Shown here in pieces: positions 23,086 to 34,410 of a stretch of 64,000 bases of DNA. Origin of the DNA: Cristatella mucedo (taxonomy: Eukaryota; Bryozoa; Phylactolaemata; Cristatellidae); the NCBI GenBank assembly GCA_009760855.2, contig WPIO01000070.1, positions 1,916,501 to 1,980,500 of the forward strand, written 5' to 3'. Made by a program: the position numbers and the translations under genes. Each line of letters opens with the position of its first letter. The stretch's first letter is position 1. The notes under the pieces were generated by a model. The model ran no database searches. It was not told the origin of the DNA and saw nothing but the letters and a program-made list of their open reading frames with translations.

Positions 23086-23253
23086 GTGAGCCGTAATGGC
23101 TCACTAAATAAGGCGGTTGCTTTTCACGACCTCGGCCCCGAGGTCGTGGGTTTGAATCCTGTGGTGGGCGATCCTGTATCGCCACTGCAAGCGGTGGTGA
23201 AAGCCGTAAAGGATCTTCTGTCGCTATACAAAAAGAGGCTGCTAAATCAGCTA
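23086..23253 (+). mobile_element. SINE-2, tRNA-derived copy
   Basis: It begins with an inverted repeat GTGAGCC...GGCTCAC overlapping the A box. The B-box region is GTGGGTTTGAATCC. It is followed by a GGCGATCC...ATCGCC hairpin, GCAAGCGGTGGTGA, CGCTATACAAAAAGAGG and an AAATCAGCTA end. Copies at 36090 and 61181 align along their whole length. Confidence 0.88.
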
Positions 23254-23262
23254 ACATTTTCT

Positions 23263-24465
23263 TTTATGACATCCGCACGAGCTCCGTGCCCATGCCGGCC
23301 CGGCTTGGCCGGCGGCCGCAGCCTGGCTTTCGCAGCAGTGGGCCGCAACCGGGCGAACCGCCCACGCCCAGCCCGGCGGCGTACGGCTCTGCCCACGCGG
23401 TTCAGCGGGGCATCGCTCGCCGAAGCTCCGTCCGCCCTTCCGGCGGCGGCCGCGAGTAGCGGAGGCGGCACGGCGACGTCTTCTGCTGCAGCGCAGGGCG
23501 ACGCTCGCGCGCGCCCGCCAGCGCGCGCGCGCGTCGAAGGCCGGCCGCTGGGCGGCGGCGAGCGATTTCGCAAGCTTGCATCCGGCGCCCCTGCCGCCAG
23601 CCGCCTCGTTCGTCTCGCGGCCACTGGAACGCGGACGCTCGTGCTCGCTCGCTCGTTTGCCGCGGCGCGTCCGGCTCGTGCAGCTACCGCTTTTGAACCT
23701 TCGCCGTCGCGCGCTGCTACGGCAGCAGCAGCGGCGACGACGGCGGATGCACCACTGCCGGCGACGCGACGCGACGGTTTCAGGTCGCGCGGCGGCGCGG
23801 AGCCGCGGCTCCGCGCCGCCTGTCGCTCTCTGCGACGCAGCAGCGCCACCTCTAGCTGAAGCGTGGGCACGCAAGCCGGCGCGCGCGGCGAGCGCGCTCA
23901 ACGGGTCCCCGCGCGCAATCTCACTCCCTCCTCCCAGCCTCCGCCCCCCCGGCCGCGCTCGCGAGCGAGCGCGGTCAAGAATGCGGTCGCGCACGGTTCG
24001 CCAGTAATCGGCGCAGCAGCGGCATTCCGGCGCCGAGTGCCGACTTCTTTCTAGTCCGAGGTCGAAGAAAGCGTCTGCCCTTCCGGCTCCGCCTCTTCGC
24101 CGCTTCGCGTCGAGCGTCGGCGCAAGGTTTCGGCTCCTTCAAGTTGGCGTCGTGCGCGCGATGCAGCCGGCACCGCCGCCGCCGCTCCACGGGGCTCGCC
24201 GCCGCTCCGCTCTACGGGCTATTTGTGAGCTCTTCTCCTTGGCGATTGAGCAAGTGTGTGCGGGGGGGGGCTGCTCCTGGTGAGAAACAAGACGGCCGGA
24301 CAGCGTGGTGGCTGCAGCGCCTTAAAGCGAGCGGACGTACGTCGCTGCGGCGCGCGCTGGAGCCGAGCTCGCGTCAGCGCTGACCAGGCGTCTGCTGCGG
24401 CGAAAGCGCGAAGTCCGCGGGGAACCGGAAGCTTGTCAGCTACCGGATGCGTATCAAAAACCACT
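23263..24465. other. Very CpG-rich block with long overlapping frames
   Basis: Frames of 200-270 codons are open on both strands at once. They are rich in Ala, Arg, Pro and Gly. With so few A/T-containing stop codons this is expected by chance. It could be a CpG-island promoter or a first exon, but nothing ties it to a product. Confidence 0.4.
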
Positions 24466-24560
24466 CACGCTCTGAGCTCGCGATGGATAAACTCTCCTGC
24501 GTCATACTTACTTAGTCTTTGCGGCCTTGTGTAGTTACAGACGGAGGTACGATGCAATAC
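24466..24560 (+). mobile_element. LINE-B tail fragment
   Basis: AAACTCTCCTGCGTCATACT and AGTTACAGACGGAGGTAC match the LINE-B 3' UTR. Confidence 0.7.
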
Positions 24561-25289
24561 GGCGCGCGGCGGCCGCCGTCGCCCTGCTCAGATGCAGCAG
24601 CCCGCGGTCTCACCACGACGTCAGCCGCCCTTTCCCTTCCTGTCCGCCAAAGCGTAGATGATGCCAAGTCAATGCAGATATTTCCAGAAACAGGAAGAGA
24701 ACTCCGGCCTTTCGATGCGTGCGATTTCAAGGCCTGACCACTAAACAGATTTCAATCTAGGAGACCACAGCAGTCACGGGCAGAGTGCTGTATGTTAGGA
24801 ATGACAGTTTTCTATTAGATTTTATTTTATGTTTCATAGATATTGTATATTTATGTTTAATTTTATATTTCTATTTTAAATTTTTTGTATTTGCTTTACG
24901 TTTTATATTTATATTTACTTTTCTAGTAGTTCTAACCAGCTGCACTGCTACAACCGTCCCTCGAGCTCTTTTCTAAGCATTAGCCGTGAGGATATCAGCT
25001 AAATGAACTTTTTTTCCGTCGAAGTAACTAAAGTTTTACGGCGCAAACCGAGAAATTGAGCTATGGAGTTCCTATCCTAGCTGTTACTATTAGGGGAAAG
25101 CCTCATTAATTCTTGGAGATGGACGAATTCTTATAAAGAAAGTTTTTTTTTGGCTGCTCTCTACCTTGCGAAAGTTGCAACGCTAAAAAGGTAAGGGTTG
25201 CCGATTCTTTGGCGTTGTTAAATAGCGGTCAATGAGTTATGTCGGCAATCGGCCCCCTGCGTCGGCATACGCATAGACATGCATACGGG
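24561..25289. other. Switch from GC-rich to AT-rich sequence, no gene
   Basis: Composition changes sharply near 24790 to T-rich sequence with short hydrophobic frames. No recognisable product. Confidence 0.4.
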
Positions 25290-25435
25290 AAGAAAAAGGA
25301 AGGTCGGCTGCAGGACACGCACACACCACCTGTCGAGCTTCACAACGATTCCCGACATGAGGAAATTTAAAAAGAAGCTTAAAACGCACATTTTTATTAC
25401 ACCGTCCTTACATTTTCTAATACAGCGTCTTTATG
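25290..25435 (+). mobile_element. Possible LINE C-terminal scrap
   Basis: A short stretch encodes a block like FKKKLKTHIF, typical of the end of CR1/L2-type ORF2. It directly precedes the LINE-B RT and is probably a separate fragment. Confidence 0.4.
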
Positions 25436-25439
25436 GTCT

Positions 25440-26935
25440 CTTCTTCGTGTGCATATTGAAAATAATGGAATTTCAGAAACATTTCAATCAGGGTTCAAGA
25501 GGCAGCACTCTACTGAAACTGCTCTCCTCCGTGTTAACAATGACATTCTACGTGGCAACGACGACGGGAATGTCACTGCCCTAGCTCTGCTAGATCTGTC
25601 TGCTGCCTTCGACACCATTGATCACGAAGTTCTGCTTGAACGATTAAGAACAACGATCGGTCTGGCAGACGAAGCACTGGCGTGGTTTAAATCATACTTG
25701 TCTGATCGTGTTTAATCCGTGTCGTGTGGGGGTCAGGTCTCAGACATGAGAAGGGTCACCTGTGGAGTCCCTCAAGGGTCTGTACTCGGTCCCTTGCTGT
25801 TCTCCATTCATACACAACCTCTGGGAAAAGTGATTAAGGCCCATGGAATAGGATATCACTTCTATGCTGACGATACTCAGTTTTATTTGTCATTTAAACC
25901 GTCGCAATCTGCTGCAGCAACTGAGAAACTGAATGCTTGCCTTGCCGATATTCGATCCTGGATGTCGGAAAACTTCCTGAAATTAAATGACGATAAAACC
26001 GAACTGCTTATCATAGGACAACCTAAGCGTGTGGCTGGATTAAAAGGCTTTGCTGTTCTAATAGGTGATGCTATTGTGCGATCTTCACCACGTGCTCGTA
26101 ATCTAGGTGTCGTGTTCGACAGCTGCCTCAATTTCAAAAGCTTCATTCAGAAGATTGCCTCTACAGCTAGCCATCACATCCGATCCCTATCCAAGATTAG
26201 AAGCTGTCTCCCACAGTGGCTTGTAAAAAATTTAACTAGCTAGTTTAAAAATTAACTAACTAATTTAACTAGTTCTGTTTTGGCTTGATTATTGTAATTC
26301 CCTTTTGGCTGGGCTACCAAAGAAAGCTATTATGCCACTACAGCAGACTATGAATATGGCTGCAAGGCTGATCTTCAAGTCCCAGCTGTTTGAGCACGTG
26401 TCACCTTTGCTGAAAGAGCTAGGATGGTTGCCGGTTGAGCAAAGGATACAGAGCAAAGGTCTTACGCTAACCCACAAGGCCCGCCACGGCTTGGTTCCTT
26501 CGTACCTAGCTGAACTGCTGCATCAGTTTCAGCCTGTTCGCGCCCTCAGGTCCTGTGTGGACAATAAATTAGCTGTCCCATTCCTCCGCCTAAAGACAGT
26601 TGGCGACAGAAGCTTTAGCTCTGCAGTTCCTAGACTGTGGAACTCGCTTCCACAATTCTTACGCAACGACAACTACTCTCCTACTGCCGACTATGGCACA
26701 TCTTTTTCAGCGGTCCTGAGCTGCTACTTCTATGCTACTCACTACCTCAGCTGCTCTTCTGACTCTGCTATGCTTCCCACTTTTTCTTTGTTGCGTGAGA
26801 CGAAGTCTGTTGGGTACCGAATGAGTACCGAAAGCCGCTTAGGTTGTGAGGGCACTATACAAAACTCTCCTGCGTAACACCCACATGGTCTTTATGACTT
26901 TGTGGAGTTAAAGACGGAGATACATAGATTCACTT
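25440..26935 (+). mobile_element. LINE-B, longest copy, CR1/L2-type
   Basis: RT motifs appear in order: [33 protein letters not shown], then [11 protein letters not shown]. The thumb-like blocks and the C-terminal block GWLPVEQRIQSKGLTL follow. A stop near 25714, another at 26241 and a frame change separate the pieces. The 3' end is the TACCGAAAGCCGCTTAGG/AGTTAAAGACGGAG tail. It differs clearly from LINE-A in protein and tail, so it is a second family. Confidence 0.9.
25449..26877 (+). pseudogene. Reverse transcriptase remnant of LINE-B
   Basis: Three collinear open segments (25449-25715, 25719-26243, 26305-26877) together cover RT motifs through the C-terminus. Each is separated from the next by a stop or frame change. 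The YADD catalytic motif is intact. The endonuclease and the RT N-terminus are absent. Confidence 0.85.
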
Positions 26936-27299
26936 CACTGATGGCGCTACAAAGATGTATTAATATTATTATTGCTTAGATGAGGTAGCGCTCCAACCGG
27001 CTCTCCTTCCATCTGGAATGCAGTAGCTCTCACCGACCGATGATTGGACGCACTAGCTCTCACTGATGTTTGGGCGGCGAGCGATTAGTGGAAGAGTGAT
27101 CCAGTCCTGCGAACATGGAGTGGCCAGAACGTATGTGGAAACAGCAAGCCTGATACCAACGCTAGAGGGCGTGCCTGACGATAGACGGAAGTCAAATCGA
27201 GCAGCTCGGCGACGAAGCACGAGCAGAGCAGCAACACGCTCGCTCGCCACGTGACCGCAGGCCGTCGGTTCGAGTCCTTTGGTAGGCTAACGCACGGCA
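26936..27299. other. Short unique region with a B-box-like scrap
   Basis: No gene. GGTTCGAGTCC near 27270 resembles a tRNA/SINE B box, but I see no matching A box. Confidence 0.35.
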
Positions 27300-27751
27300 T
27301 CAGGTCAAGCATCGTACCATCCGCTTTTCGGAATCCAACAGTCTACAAATACCCCGTACAAACCTCAAATCCTTTGGAGACCGGGCATCAAGTTCGTATG
27401 CTCCCAAAGCCTGGAACTCCCTCCCGACCTGCGTCAGAACATCCCCTGACCTGACCACATTTAAAAAGAATTTAAAAACACACCTATTTAGGACAGCATT
27501 TAGTGGGTCCCTGTGATTCGTCCTTCGTGTGCTAATGTGTGCTGACACTGTGCATGCTGCCACTCACCACATTTGTATGCTGACCCTGTGCATGCAACCC
27601 TAACCATGTAATTCATTTTGCTTGTTTATCAAGCATGATTTTACTCATCATTCAATTGCATTTTTCTTTTGCAGCAAATGTATGGCGCCTAGAGAGAGAT
27701 TAAGTTCTCCGAGGGCGCTTTATCAAGTGCATTATTATTATTATTATTATT
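27300..27751 (+). mobile_element. LINE-A 3' fragment
   Basis: It starts at the block AAGCATCGTACCATCCGC (C-terminal coding) and continues through [11 protein letters not shown] and the 3' UTR to the stem-loop and (ATT)n. The stray ImpL2-like exon begins about 28 bases after the tail. Confidence 0.88.
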
Positions 27752-27778
27752 TCGTCCACTGGCTATGTCTTCCGACGG

Positions 27779-27907
27779 CATCTCGCACCCGGCCACGGTT
27801 CCGAGGGAGACCAGGGTGACTTCCGCTGCGTCGCTCAAAACGAGTTCTCATCCGCGAACGTCACCGCCTACCTCTACCTCTACCCCTCTGGAGAGTTCGT
27901 GACCTGC
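27779..27907 (+). pseudogene. Stray copy of the last ImpL2-like exon
   Basis: About 129 bp match exon 6 of the gene at 13215-14889, on the opposite strand and 13 kb away. The copy encodes APGHGSEGDQGDFRCVAQNE and continues through SSANVTAYLY. Of six substitutions before the indel, four are synonymous (the others are Tyr to Phe and Thr to Ala). A net one-base insertion in the CTCTACC region removes the original stop. There is no acceptor AG close upstream, and the other Ig exons are not seen nearby. It is either a degraded paralogue cut by the LINE or a small dispersed duplication. Confidence 0.85.
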
Positions 27908-28516
27908 TCTGTCTTCTAGTGCAGCACAGAGACAAGGCTTTTAAATCAGCCTTGACCTTTGTTTATGAGCCCGGGATCGACGGTATTCCATCGCTGCGGG
28001 AAATAGTTCACTCTTTCTTCCGCAGGTGAGAAATCGCTCCACTTCGTTGACTGGCGCCGCTCAGTGCCCTTCCAGAGATCGCATCCGCAGGTGCGCCTCG
28101 TGCGTTGAACTGGCGATGCGCTCGGAGCGCTACATGGCCCACCCGGGACGTTACCACCCGAGATGAGATTCGCCATTTTTTAATTATTTCGGCTCGGAGA
28201 GGGTTGCGTCGAAATATGTGGCCAAGCGGTATGGCAGCCGAAGTCTGCTCGGGCGCATTTCAGTTGAGCATCTGGAACTTTGCGCGCGGCAGTTCGCTAG
28301 TGCTCCGGACGTCGTAGGAGAGATTTTGTACACTATTGCAGGTGCTGGACACGTGCAACTCTTCGCAGCTGTCGACTAGACTGACAGTGGCTACGGGTAT
28401 GGACTCGCTGTGTCGTGCGATCGGGCTGTTTCGTGCCGTGTGCATCGGCTGATCGTCACCGCGTGGGCGCGCTTTCTGCTGCCGCCCGTTCCGCTTCCGC
28501 TACGTTCCGCTACTGC
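27908..28516. other. Unique sequence, no gene recognised
   Basis: I looked for further ImpL2-like exons and found none. Confidence 0.4.
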
Positions 28517-28652
28517 CGAGCTGGTTTGGTCTAGCGGTTAAGGTGCTCGCCCCGACCAAGGTCTGACTGAGGTCGTGGGCTCGAGCCCCGAGGCATATGT
28601 GAAGCGCCTGAATAGAGATTAAGTTCTCTTGGGGGCTATATAAATGAATTAT
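28517..28652 (+). mobile_element. SINE-1, best-preserved copy
   Basis: It begins CGAGCTGGTTTGGTCTAGCG (A-box region TGGTCTAGCGGTTAAGG), has the B box GGGCTCGAGCCCC, then GAAGCGCCTGAATAGAG and the tail GGGGGCTATATAAATGAATT. Confidence 0.9.
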
Positions 28653-28654
28653 AC

Positions 28655-28730
<76 letters not shown>
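28649..28730. repeat. (AT)n microsatellite
   Basis: About 80 bp of AT dinucleotides with ACAT interruptions, directly at the 3' end of SINE-1. It probably grew from the SINE tail. Confidence 0.95.
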
Positions 28731-28731
<1 letters not shown>

Positions 28732-28734
28732 GTC

Positions 28735-30494
28735 AGCGTACCTGCGGGCGTCGGTGCTGCACCTACAAGTCACTACCCGCGCACTCCAAGGCTCAGCCTT
28801 CGCCCCGCTTTTCGTGGCTCGTCGGCGAAGGCGCCAGGCCGCCGCTTCCGGCGATGCGCTGGCGGCGGTCTGTGCCTGCACCTGCGGGCGTATGGAGCCG
28901 GCCGCTGCTGCGCGCGTTCGTACGACACTGTTACGGGATTTTGGCGCTGAGCTAATGCGGCGGCGCAGCGCCACAAACCCGAGCGCAGCCAGAGCGTCGC
29001 CGCGCACTCTGGGCGCAGCTTCGCCGATTGGCAGCTGCGGTGGCGGCGAGCGGACGTAGCGTCGGCGCTGCAGCCGGTCGCACCGCCAGCTTCCGGTGCG
29101 GCGGCAGCGCACGCCCCGTTACTCGCTGCGCATCAGCGGCAGCAGCAGCGGGCCGCGTTCTCCGCAGTGCACATTATTTCTCAGTAGGTCGCTCGATGGA
29201 TCTTTGCTTTTTTTTCAGTAGCGAGGGTTCTTCTGTCGCCGGAAGCCCGGATTCCGTTTGCTGCGGAGGCGATTTGCGTGAGCGAACGGGGGGGGGGAGA
29301 GAGGAAGCGACGAAGGCGGAGTCGGCGGCCGCCGGCGGCCGCCGACGGCCGCCGGAGCGCTCGCGCGCGCGCGCTCCAGCGGCCGCCGCTTAATCAATAC
29401 GCGGCTGGCGAGTCGGGCGTGCGTTTTGCGCACGGGCGACTGCATGCAAACATTTACTGTTTGCTCGCATTAGGCGAGACTAGATACGCGCCCTTAAGTG
29501 ATATTAAGTAGCTTCCGCCGGCAGCCTTGCCTTGCGCATTCCGGACGTTTGCGACACGCTGACATCTATTTGAGGAGACGAGCGCAAGCGACGTAGCTGA
29601 ATGGGCGTGACAAAAACTCAATGAAGCGTGCGCAAGGTGGTGGCAGAGCAAGAGTCAAGGTCGGCTCAGCGGCGGATCAGCCGCTATATGCCCCCGAAAG
29701 AGCCGCCGTGATTGGTGATAGTGTTACCACCAATGGCGAATAGCGGTTTCCACGTCCGGGCAGAAGTAGGCCACGCACGCGAAACGCTCGCAATGGTGCT
29801 AGTCTCAGCTGACGCATGGCAAAAAATTTTGAGGCGGCTGAAACTGGTATCGCGGCTAGCGACTGATAAGGGCAGCACCGATACATGCAGCACGTGTGTC
29901 GGCTGCATCGGCTTGAAATGGCGGCGAGCTAAACTAACTAGATCATGAGTGGTATTCATTGCTCGCAGTTTCTTAATAGTAATGGTTAGGAACCGCCAGT
30001 CAGTCAGTCAGTTGTATTTCCGGACTCGGCATTGGAATTTGAGTTGATGTGAGCTTGCGGCAGCGGATCCTTTGATGCATGTCATGGCCGCCATTGTTGA
30101 ACGCCTGTAACCCTTCGCTACTGTCAAATAGACCTGTCTACGTTACGGATGGCGGACTTGTTATTTTAATGCATAAGTGCACTTCATCGCTGACGTAGTA
30201 GCTACTGTCGGCACGCCTGCGCGCATTGTTGGAACACTTAAAAATAGTTAGTCATGGTACGAATTTCTGGCGTCGCCAATATTCGTCGCGCGTCGGCTGA
30301 GGCTAGCAGCGTGACGAGAGCGCTGCGCTTCCGGTCTAGTTCTGACCGGACGCGGAAGCCGCCGCTCCCCGCTGCTCGCTTGCAGCGAGGAGCGAGGCAG
30401 TGGCGATGAAGAGCTCCCTTTCGCACGAGCCACGAGAGTGAATGAATCAAGCAGGGTGCAAAACTCGGCACCTGTACGCTACGTTAAACCGTCA
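28735..30494. other. GC-rich then mixed sequence, no supported gene
   Basis: Composition-driven frames occur to about 29400. After that, shorter frames show no recognisable product. A (CAGT)n scrap lies near 29997-30012. Confidence 0.4.
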
Positions 30495-30601
30495 AAGTGA
30501 GCGTGCTCTTCTTTGATGACCGAGGTCATTAGCTCGAGCCCTGCGGCGTGTGCGAAGAGCCTGGATAGAGATTCAGGTCTCTTAGGGTGCTATGTACGAA
30601 T
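30495..30601 (+). mobile_element. SINE-1 fragment
   Basis: B-box side and tail only: GATGACCGAGGTCATTAGC, CTCGAGCCCTGCGGCG, AGAGATTCAGGTCTC. Confidence 0.7.
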
Positions 30602-31391
30602 TGAAGTTTTTCTTTATTTGAAATTGCACAGGACGATGTAGGGATGATATTTCGCGTACAGAGTCGTGATGCAATCGGAAGAAATTGAAATAAACGCAGC
30701 CTTGGTACCTGGGATGGCGGGGCGGGGCGGCGTCACATTACAGCCATACTGGGCACTTTCTTTTGGAGAGACTCAAAACAAGAGATTCTTAAGATGGCTT
30801 CGAGAAGACTACTGCCGCTTGAATGCCTTAAATGTACCGAGGAACGAGAGATTATGGCAGCTCCCTGGTCAGTCTTGAATGATTTCATGAGGTAAATGAA
30901 AGAAAGAGAAACCCGTTGCGAGCATGAGTCGAACGCACTCGCCGCCGTCGGTCAATTCCTACCAAGTCTCCTTAGTCAAAGTAAACAGGTCAAGGGCAGC
31001 GAAAGTTTTGCAGCAAGCAGAATGTCCCGCAATATTGGACGATTGCTGCACGTTAAGTGTGAGAGTCGCTGGAAAACGTTTAGATCGGCCGTCGGGGTTG
31101 TTTGTAGTAGGCCAGATGATCTCTAAATAAGAGCGATTCCTAAGCGCGCTCAAGATAGCGTGTGGTGGACGGCCAGAGACAACGCTGGAAATACTGAACA
31201 TGCACCCACTTCCTAGTGGTTTTTACGAGTAGGGTTATTGTGGGATATTCACAGTTTGTGAAGCTCGGTAGCTACAGACGTAACGAGTAATGCATTTAAG
31301 TGACACTAGCGGAATGACAATAGGCACACGCATCGTCCTACCTGATAGTAATGTCGCTCACACCTGATGGGGTTATGCATAAATAAATAAA
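30602..31391. other. No gene recognised
   Basis: Short unremarkable frames on both strands. Confidence 0.4.
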
Positions 31392-31531
31392 TAATTCATT
31401 TGTATAGCGCCCCAAGAGAACTTAATATCTATTCAGGCGCTTCACATATGCCTCAGGGCTCGAGCCCACAACCTCAGCTAGGCCTTGGTCGGGGTGAGCA
31501 CCTTGTGAACCACTGGACCAAACCAGCTCGG
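31392..31531 (-). mobile_element. SINE-1, antisense copy
   Basis: Full length from tail (AATTCATTTGTATAGCGCCC) to head (CAAACCAGCTCGG) as read on plus. The stem-loop is well kept. Confidence 0.88.
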
Positions 31532-31991
31532 CAATTCATGAATTCACTAACCTTATCAAAATGCGTCCTTGTATGACTATGTGCAGTTCATGAAAAGAGA
31601 TTTACTTCTACGAGAATGATATACACAATCATTACTAAAATTAGTATTATTACGAAGGAGTCGTAGGTGCAAGCACAAATCCACGCAGTTATGCCGATCA
31701 TTAGTAGAGTACGACATCTATCGAGGACACTCACCGCAAGTACAAGCCTTCCTGTTCTTGGCGAAGCATATTCGAGCAGCATATTCCAAAGCCACGGAAA
31801 GGCATGACTGCATAGATTAGGTTGCAACTCTTTAACTGGGGCCCGCAGTACTAGCCATCGCTTTAGATGGGCGCATTATTATCTAAGCCATTCAATGAAA
31901 TATACGGTTCCTAATCATTTTTGTACCCGCTAATAAGACTAGCGCTGTCGTAATAGGATCGAATTAACGGCACCTCGCTCGGCTCTCTAAA
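31532..31991. other. No gene recognised
   Basis: Spacer between two antisense SINE-1 copies. Confidence 0.4.
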
Positions 31992-32140
31992 TGTAAATAA
32001 ATATAGCACATTTGTTTAGCGCCCCAAGAGAACTAAATCTCTATTCAGGCGCTTCACCTATGCCTCAGGGCTCGAGCCCACGACCTCAGCCAGACCTTGG
32101 TCGGGGCGAGCACCTTAACCACTGGACCAACCCAGCTCGG
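31992..32140 (-). mobile_element. SINE-1, antisense copy
   Basis: Full-length copy closely similar to the one at 31392, with intact B box (GGGCTCGAGCCC) and tail hairpin. Confidence 0.88.
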
Positions 32141-32639
32141 GGTCTCTAATGTATGTTACCGAAGATTATTTTCAGACTGCTGTCCCTGTTCAGACAGACC
32201 CTGTTCACTGACAGTCGTTCTAGGCTGTCTTCCCTTCTCCTTTGTCGCCGGCAGCTGCCACCGAGGGACGGACCTTGGCATTAGCGCCTCTCCTGAATCC
32301 TCGGCTTTCCTAAAGTTCACATTACATTCACTAATAAGAATAAATATATTAATAAATCTGCAAAGTGCTCTTTCTGGGTACTTTAAATTCGCTTAACTTG
32401 GCTGATGACGTGCGATCAGGTTACGATTCAGCTCTATCTCAATAAATACTTGAAACAATCTCCAAGCTATGAACGTGATTGTTTTAAGTAGCCCAAGGAG
32501 GGGCAAACCTACATGTAGCACTGCGATGGCGATTGCGAGTGAAACTTTCAGCGTACGACCCTGGCATCTCCAGGCATTAATTCAATAATGCCAGCCTACA
32601 AAGCAATTAAACAGTCTGCGGAGTACGATGGACAGCACT
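32141..32639. other. No gene recognised
   Basis: Unique AT-richer sequence. Confidence 0.4.
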
Positions 32640-32795
32640 CTGCTAAAGCTAGCAATCCCTTTCGATGCCTACTTAACATCAGGGACTGTCTCCGACATTG
32701 GCTGGCTAAACTCACACTAGCTACCTGGTTCTGGCTGCACTACAGTGTAATTCAGTCTGGCTCAGCTACCTAAAAAAGCAATTTGTTTTTTGCAG
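32640..32795 (+). mobile_element. LINE-B internal fragment
   Basis: It encodes blocks such as NIRDCLRHWLAK and FWLHYSV, aligned to the LINE-B segment after the RT (compare 26190-26320). Confidence 0.6.
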
Positions 32796-33069
32796 CTGGT
32801 GATATATATATATATATATGGGGCTTCTAGGCCAGATAGCAATGTTTCTACGAATCTGCAAGCTGACTTCTGGTTTCTTGTGGCATTTACTTCATGTATC
32901 AATACTTTTTTAACGGATGCTTAAGCAGTTTTTCATTCAGATTAAGCTCTATGAAAAAATAATCACTAATTTGCAGCCACTGCGGGCACCTTTACAACTG
33001 AAAATAATTGCCTCTTCAGAACCCATTCTAGTTCAGCATGACAGTGGTTCAACGGTCTCTTTCGTTCAA

Positions 33070-33222
33070 AAGCACCGGTTTTGTCCGTAGTTAAGATGCT
33101 TGCCTCAACCAAGGTCAAGGTGAATGTATATGATGACCTAGGTCGTGGGCTCGAGCCCCGTGGCGTATTTAAAGGGCCTGAAGAGGAATCAAGTTCTCTT
33201 AGGGCGCTATAAAAATGAAGTA
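33070..33222 (+). mobile_element. SINE-1 copy (longer variant)
   Basis: It carries the inserted AAGGTGAATGTATATGATGA segment shared with the 17791 copy, the B box GGGCTCGAGCCCC and the tail AGGGCGCTATAAAAATGAAG. Confidence 0.82.
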
Positions 33223-33239
33223 CATATGTATGTACTATA

Positions 33240-33617
33240 TTTTGCCATGTAAAAGCACCTCAATGTATAAGTGCCCAATTTTTTAGCAAGTTTTGTGGAA
33301 ATATATTTTTATTCAAAAAACTGAGTGAAATGGACATTATCAAAACTCATAGCAATCACTCGTGTCAACTATCACTATCCTCGTCTGCTGCATCATCAGG
33401 AATGGTGGTGATACTCTCTCCATCTTCCTCGTTCTTATCGAACGTATTTTGACGACCGGTTAATATTTGTAGAGTGGCTCTTCAAGCAAGTAAGTTGCTT
33501 TTACGAAATATATTAACAAATATTAAATATTAAAACAAAAACTATCTCCCATGTATAAGCCCCTCTCCATTACGTGACCCCAAATTTTGGAAAAAAGAGG
33601 GCTTATACACGGCAAAA
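33240..33617. mobile_element. TA-flanked MITE (Tc1/mariner/pogo-like)
   Basis: Terminal inverted repeats: left TTTTGCCATGTAAAAGC, right (reversed) TTTTGCCGTGTATAAGC, 15 of 17 identical. TA is duplicated on both sides (33238-33239, 33618-33619). The 378-bp length is too short for a transposase. On the minus strand the interior keeps a short acidic stretch that could be a transposase C-terminus. The superfamily is inferred from the TA target and the termini. Confidence 0.65.
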
Positions 33618-33621
33618 TACA

Positions 33622-34219
33622 ATAATAATAATAATAATAATAATGGACTTGATAAAGCGCCCTCAGAGAACTCAGTCTCTTTCTAGGCGCTTTACATTTG
33701 CCGCAAAGGGACAGGTCATATGCATAAGGTCAGCATGCAAGTGTGGTTAGTGGCAGCATGCACAGCGTCAGCACGATTAAGCAAATGAAGGACGAATCAC
33801 AGGGACCCAGTAAATGCTGTCCTAAATAGGTGCGTTTTTAGGTTCTTTTTAAATGTGGTCAAGTCAGGGGATGTTGTGACGCAAGTCGGGAGCGAGTTCC
33901 AGGCTTTGGGAGCATACGAACTAATTGCACGGTCTCCAAAGGATTTGAGATTTGTACGAGGTATTGGTAAACTGTTGGATTCCGAAAAGCGGGCGGTACG
34001 ATGCTTGGCCTGGTGGGGGAGTAGATGTGAGCGATAGGCTGGAGCCAAAGAACTAAGTGACCTAAAAGTGAGCGACAAAATCTTGAAGTCGATCCGTTGC
34101 CTGACTGATAGCCAGTGAAGGTCGGCAGAAGTGGTGTGATATGGCAACTACGACGCCCACGACAGACAAGCCTAGTTAATTAGGGATCGGACATGATGGC
34201 TAGCTATGGAGATAGTCTT
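33622..34219 (-). mobile_element. Inverted duplicate of nested LINE-A/LINE-B junction
   Basis: Antisense LINE-A 3' half with stem-loop and (ATT)n tail. At its 5' side (34173-34219) it carries the same piece of LINE-B flank (GGCTAGCTATGGAGATAGTC) found beside the LINE-A at 39908. The two 600-bp copies are nearly identical, including the junction, and lie in opposite orientations. This copy therefore arose by duplication of the nested locus or by conversion, not by a fresh insertion. Confidence 0.85.
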
Positions 34220-34410
34220 ATATAGCCCCCTCTCCATTACCTGACCCCAAATTTGGGAAACAACAGGCCTTATACACGGAAAAATATAATAATAATAATA
34301 ATAATAATTCACTTGATAAAGCACCCTCAGAGAACTTATTCTCTCTCTAGGCGCTTTACATTTGCTGTAAAGTGAAATGCAATTGAAAGGTAAGTAAAAT
34401 CATGCTTGAA
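34206..34410 (-). mobile_element. Second MITE-end plus LINE-A tail unit
   Basis: A degraded copy of the right MITE end (CCTCTCCATTACCTGACCCC ... CTTATACACGG) is followed by an antisense LINE-A tail. This repeats the arrangement at 33553-33720, so the composite was duplicated locally. Confidence 0.7.

Noticed and set aside
23086-23253. Functional tRNA gene
   Set aside because: A- and B-box-like sequences exist, but the acceptor stem and anticodon arm do not close. The whole unit repeats as a SINE.
23053-23994. Overlapping 268- and 247-codon frames on opposite strands
   Set aside because: Same composition argument. The plus-strand frame also begins inside SINE-2.
28517-28652. Functional tRNA gene
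   Set aside because: Same reason: the tRNA-like head is followed by a LINE-type tail and is found in many copies.
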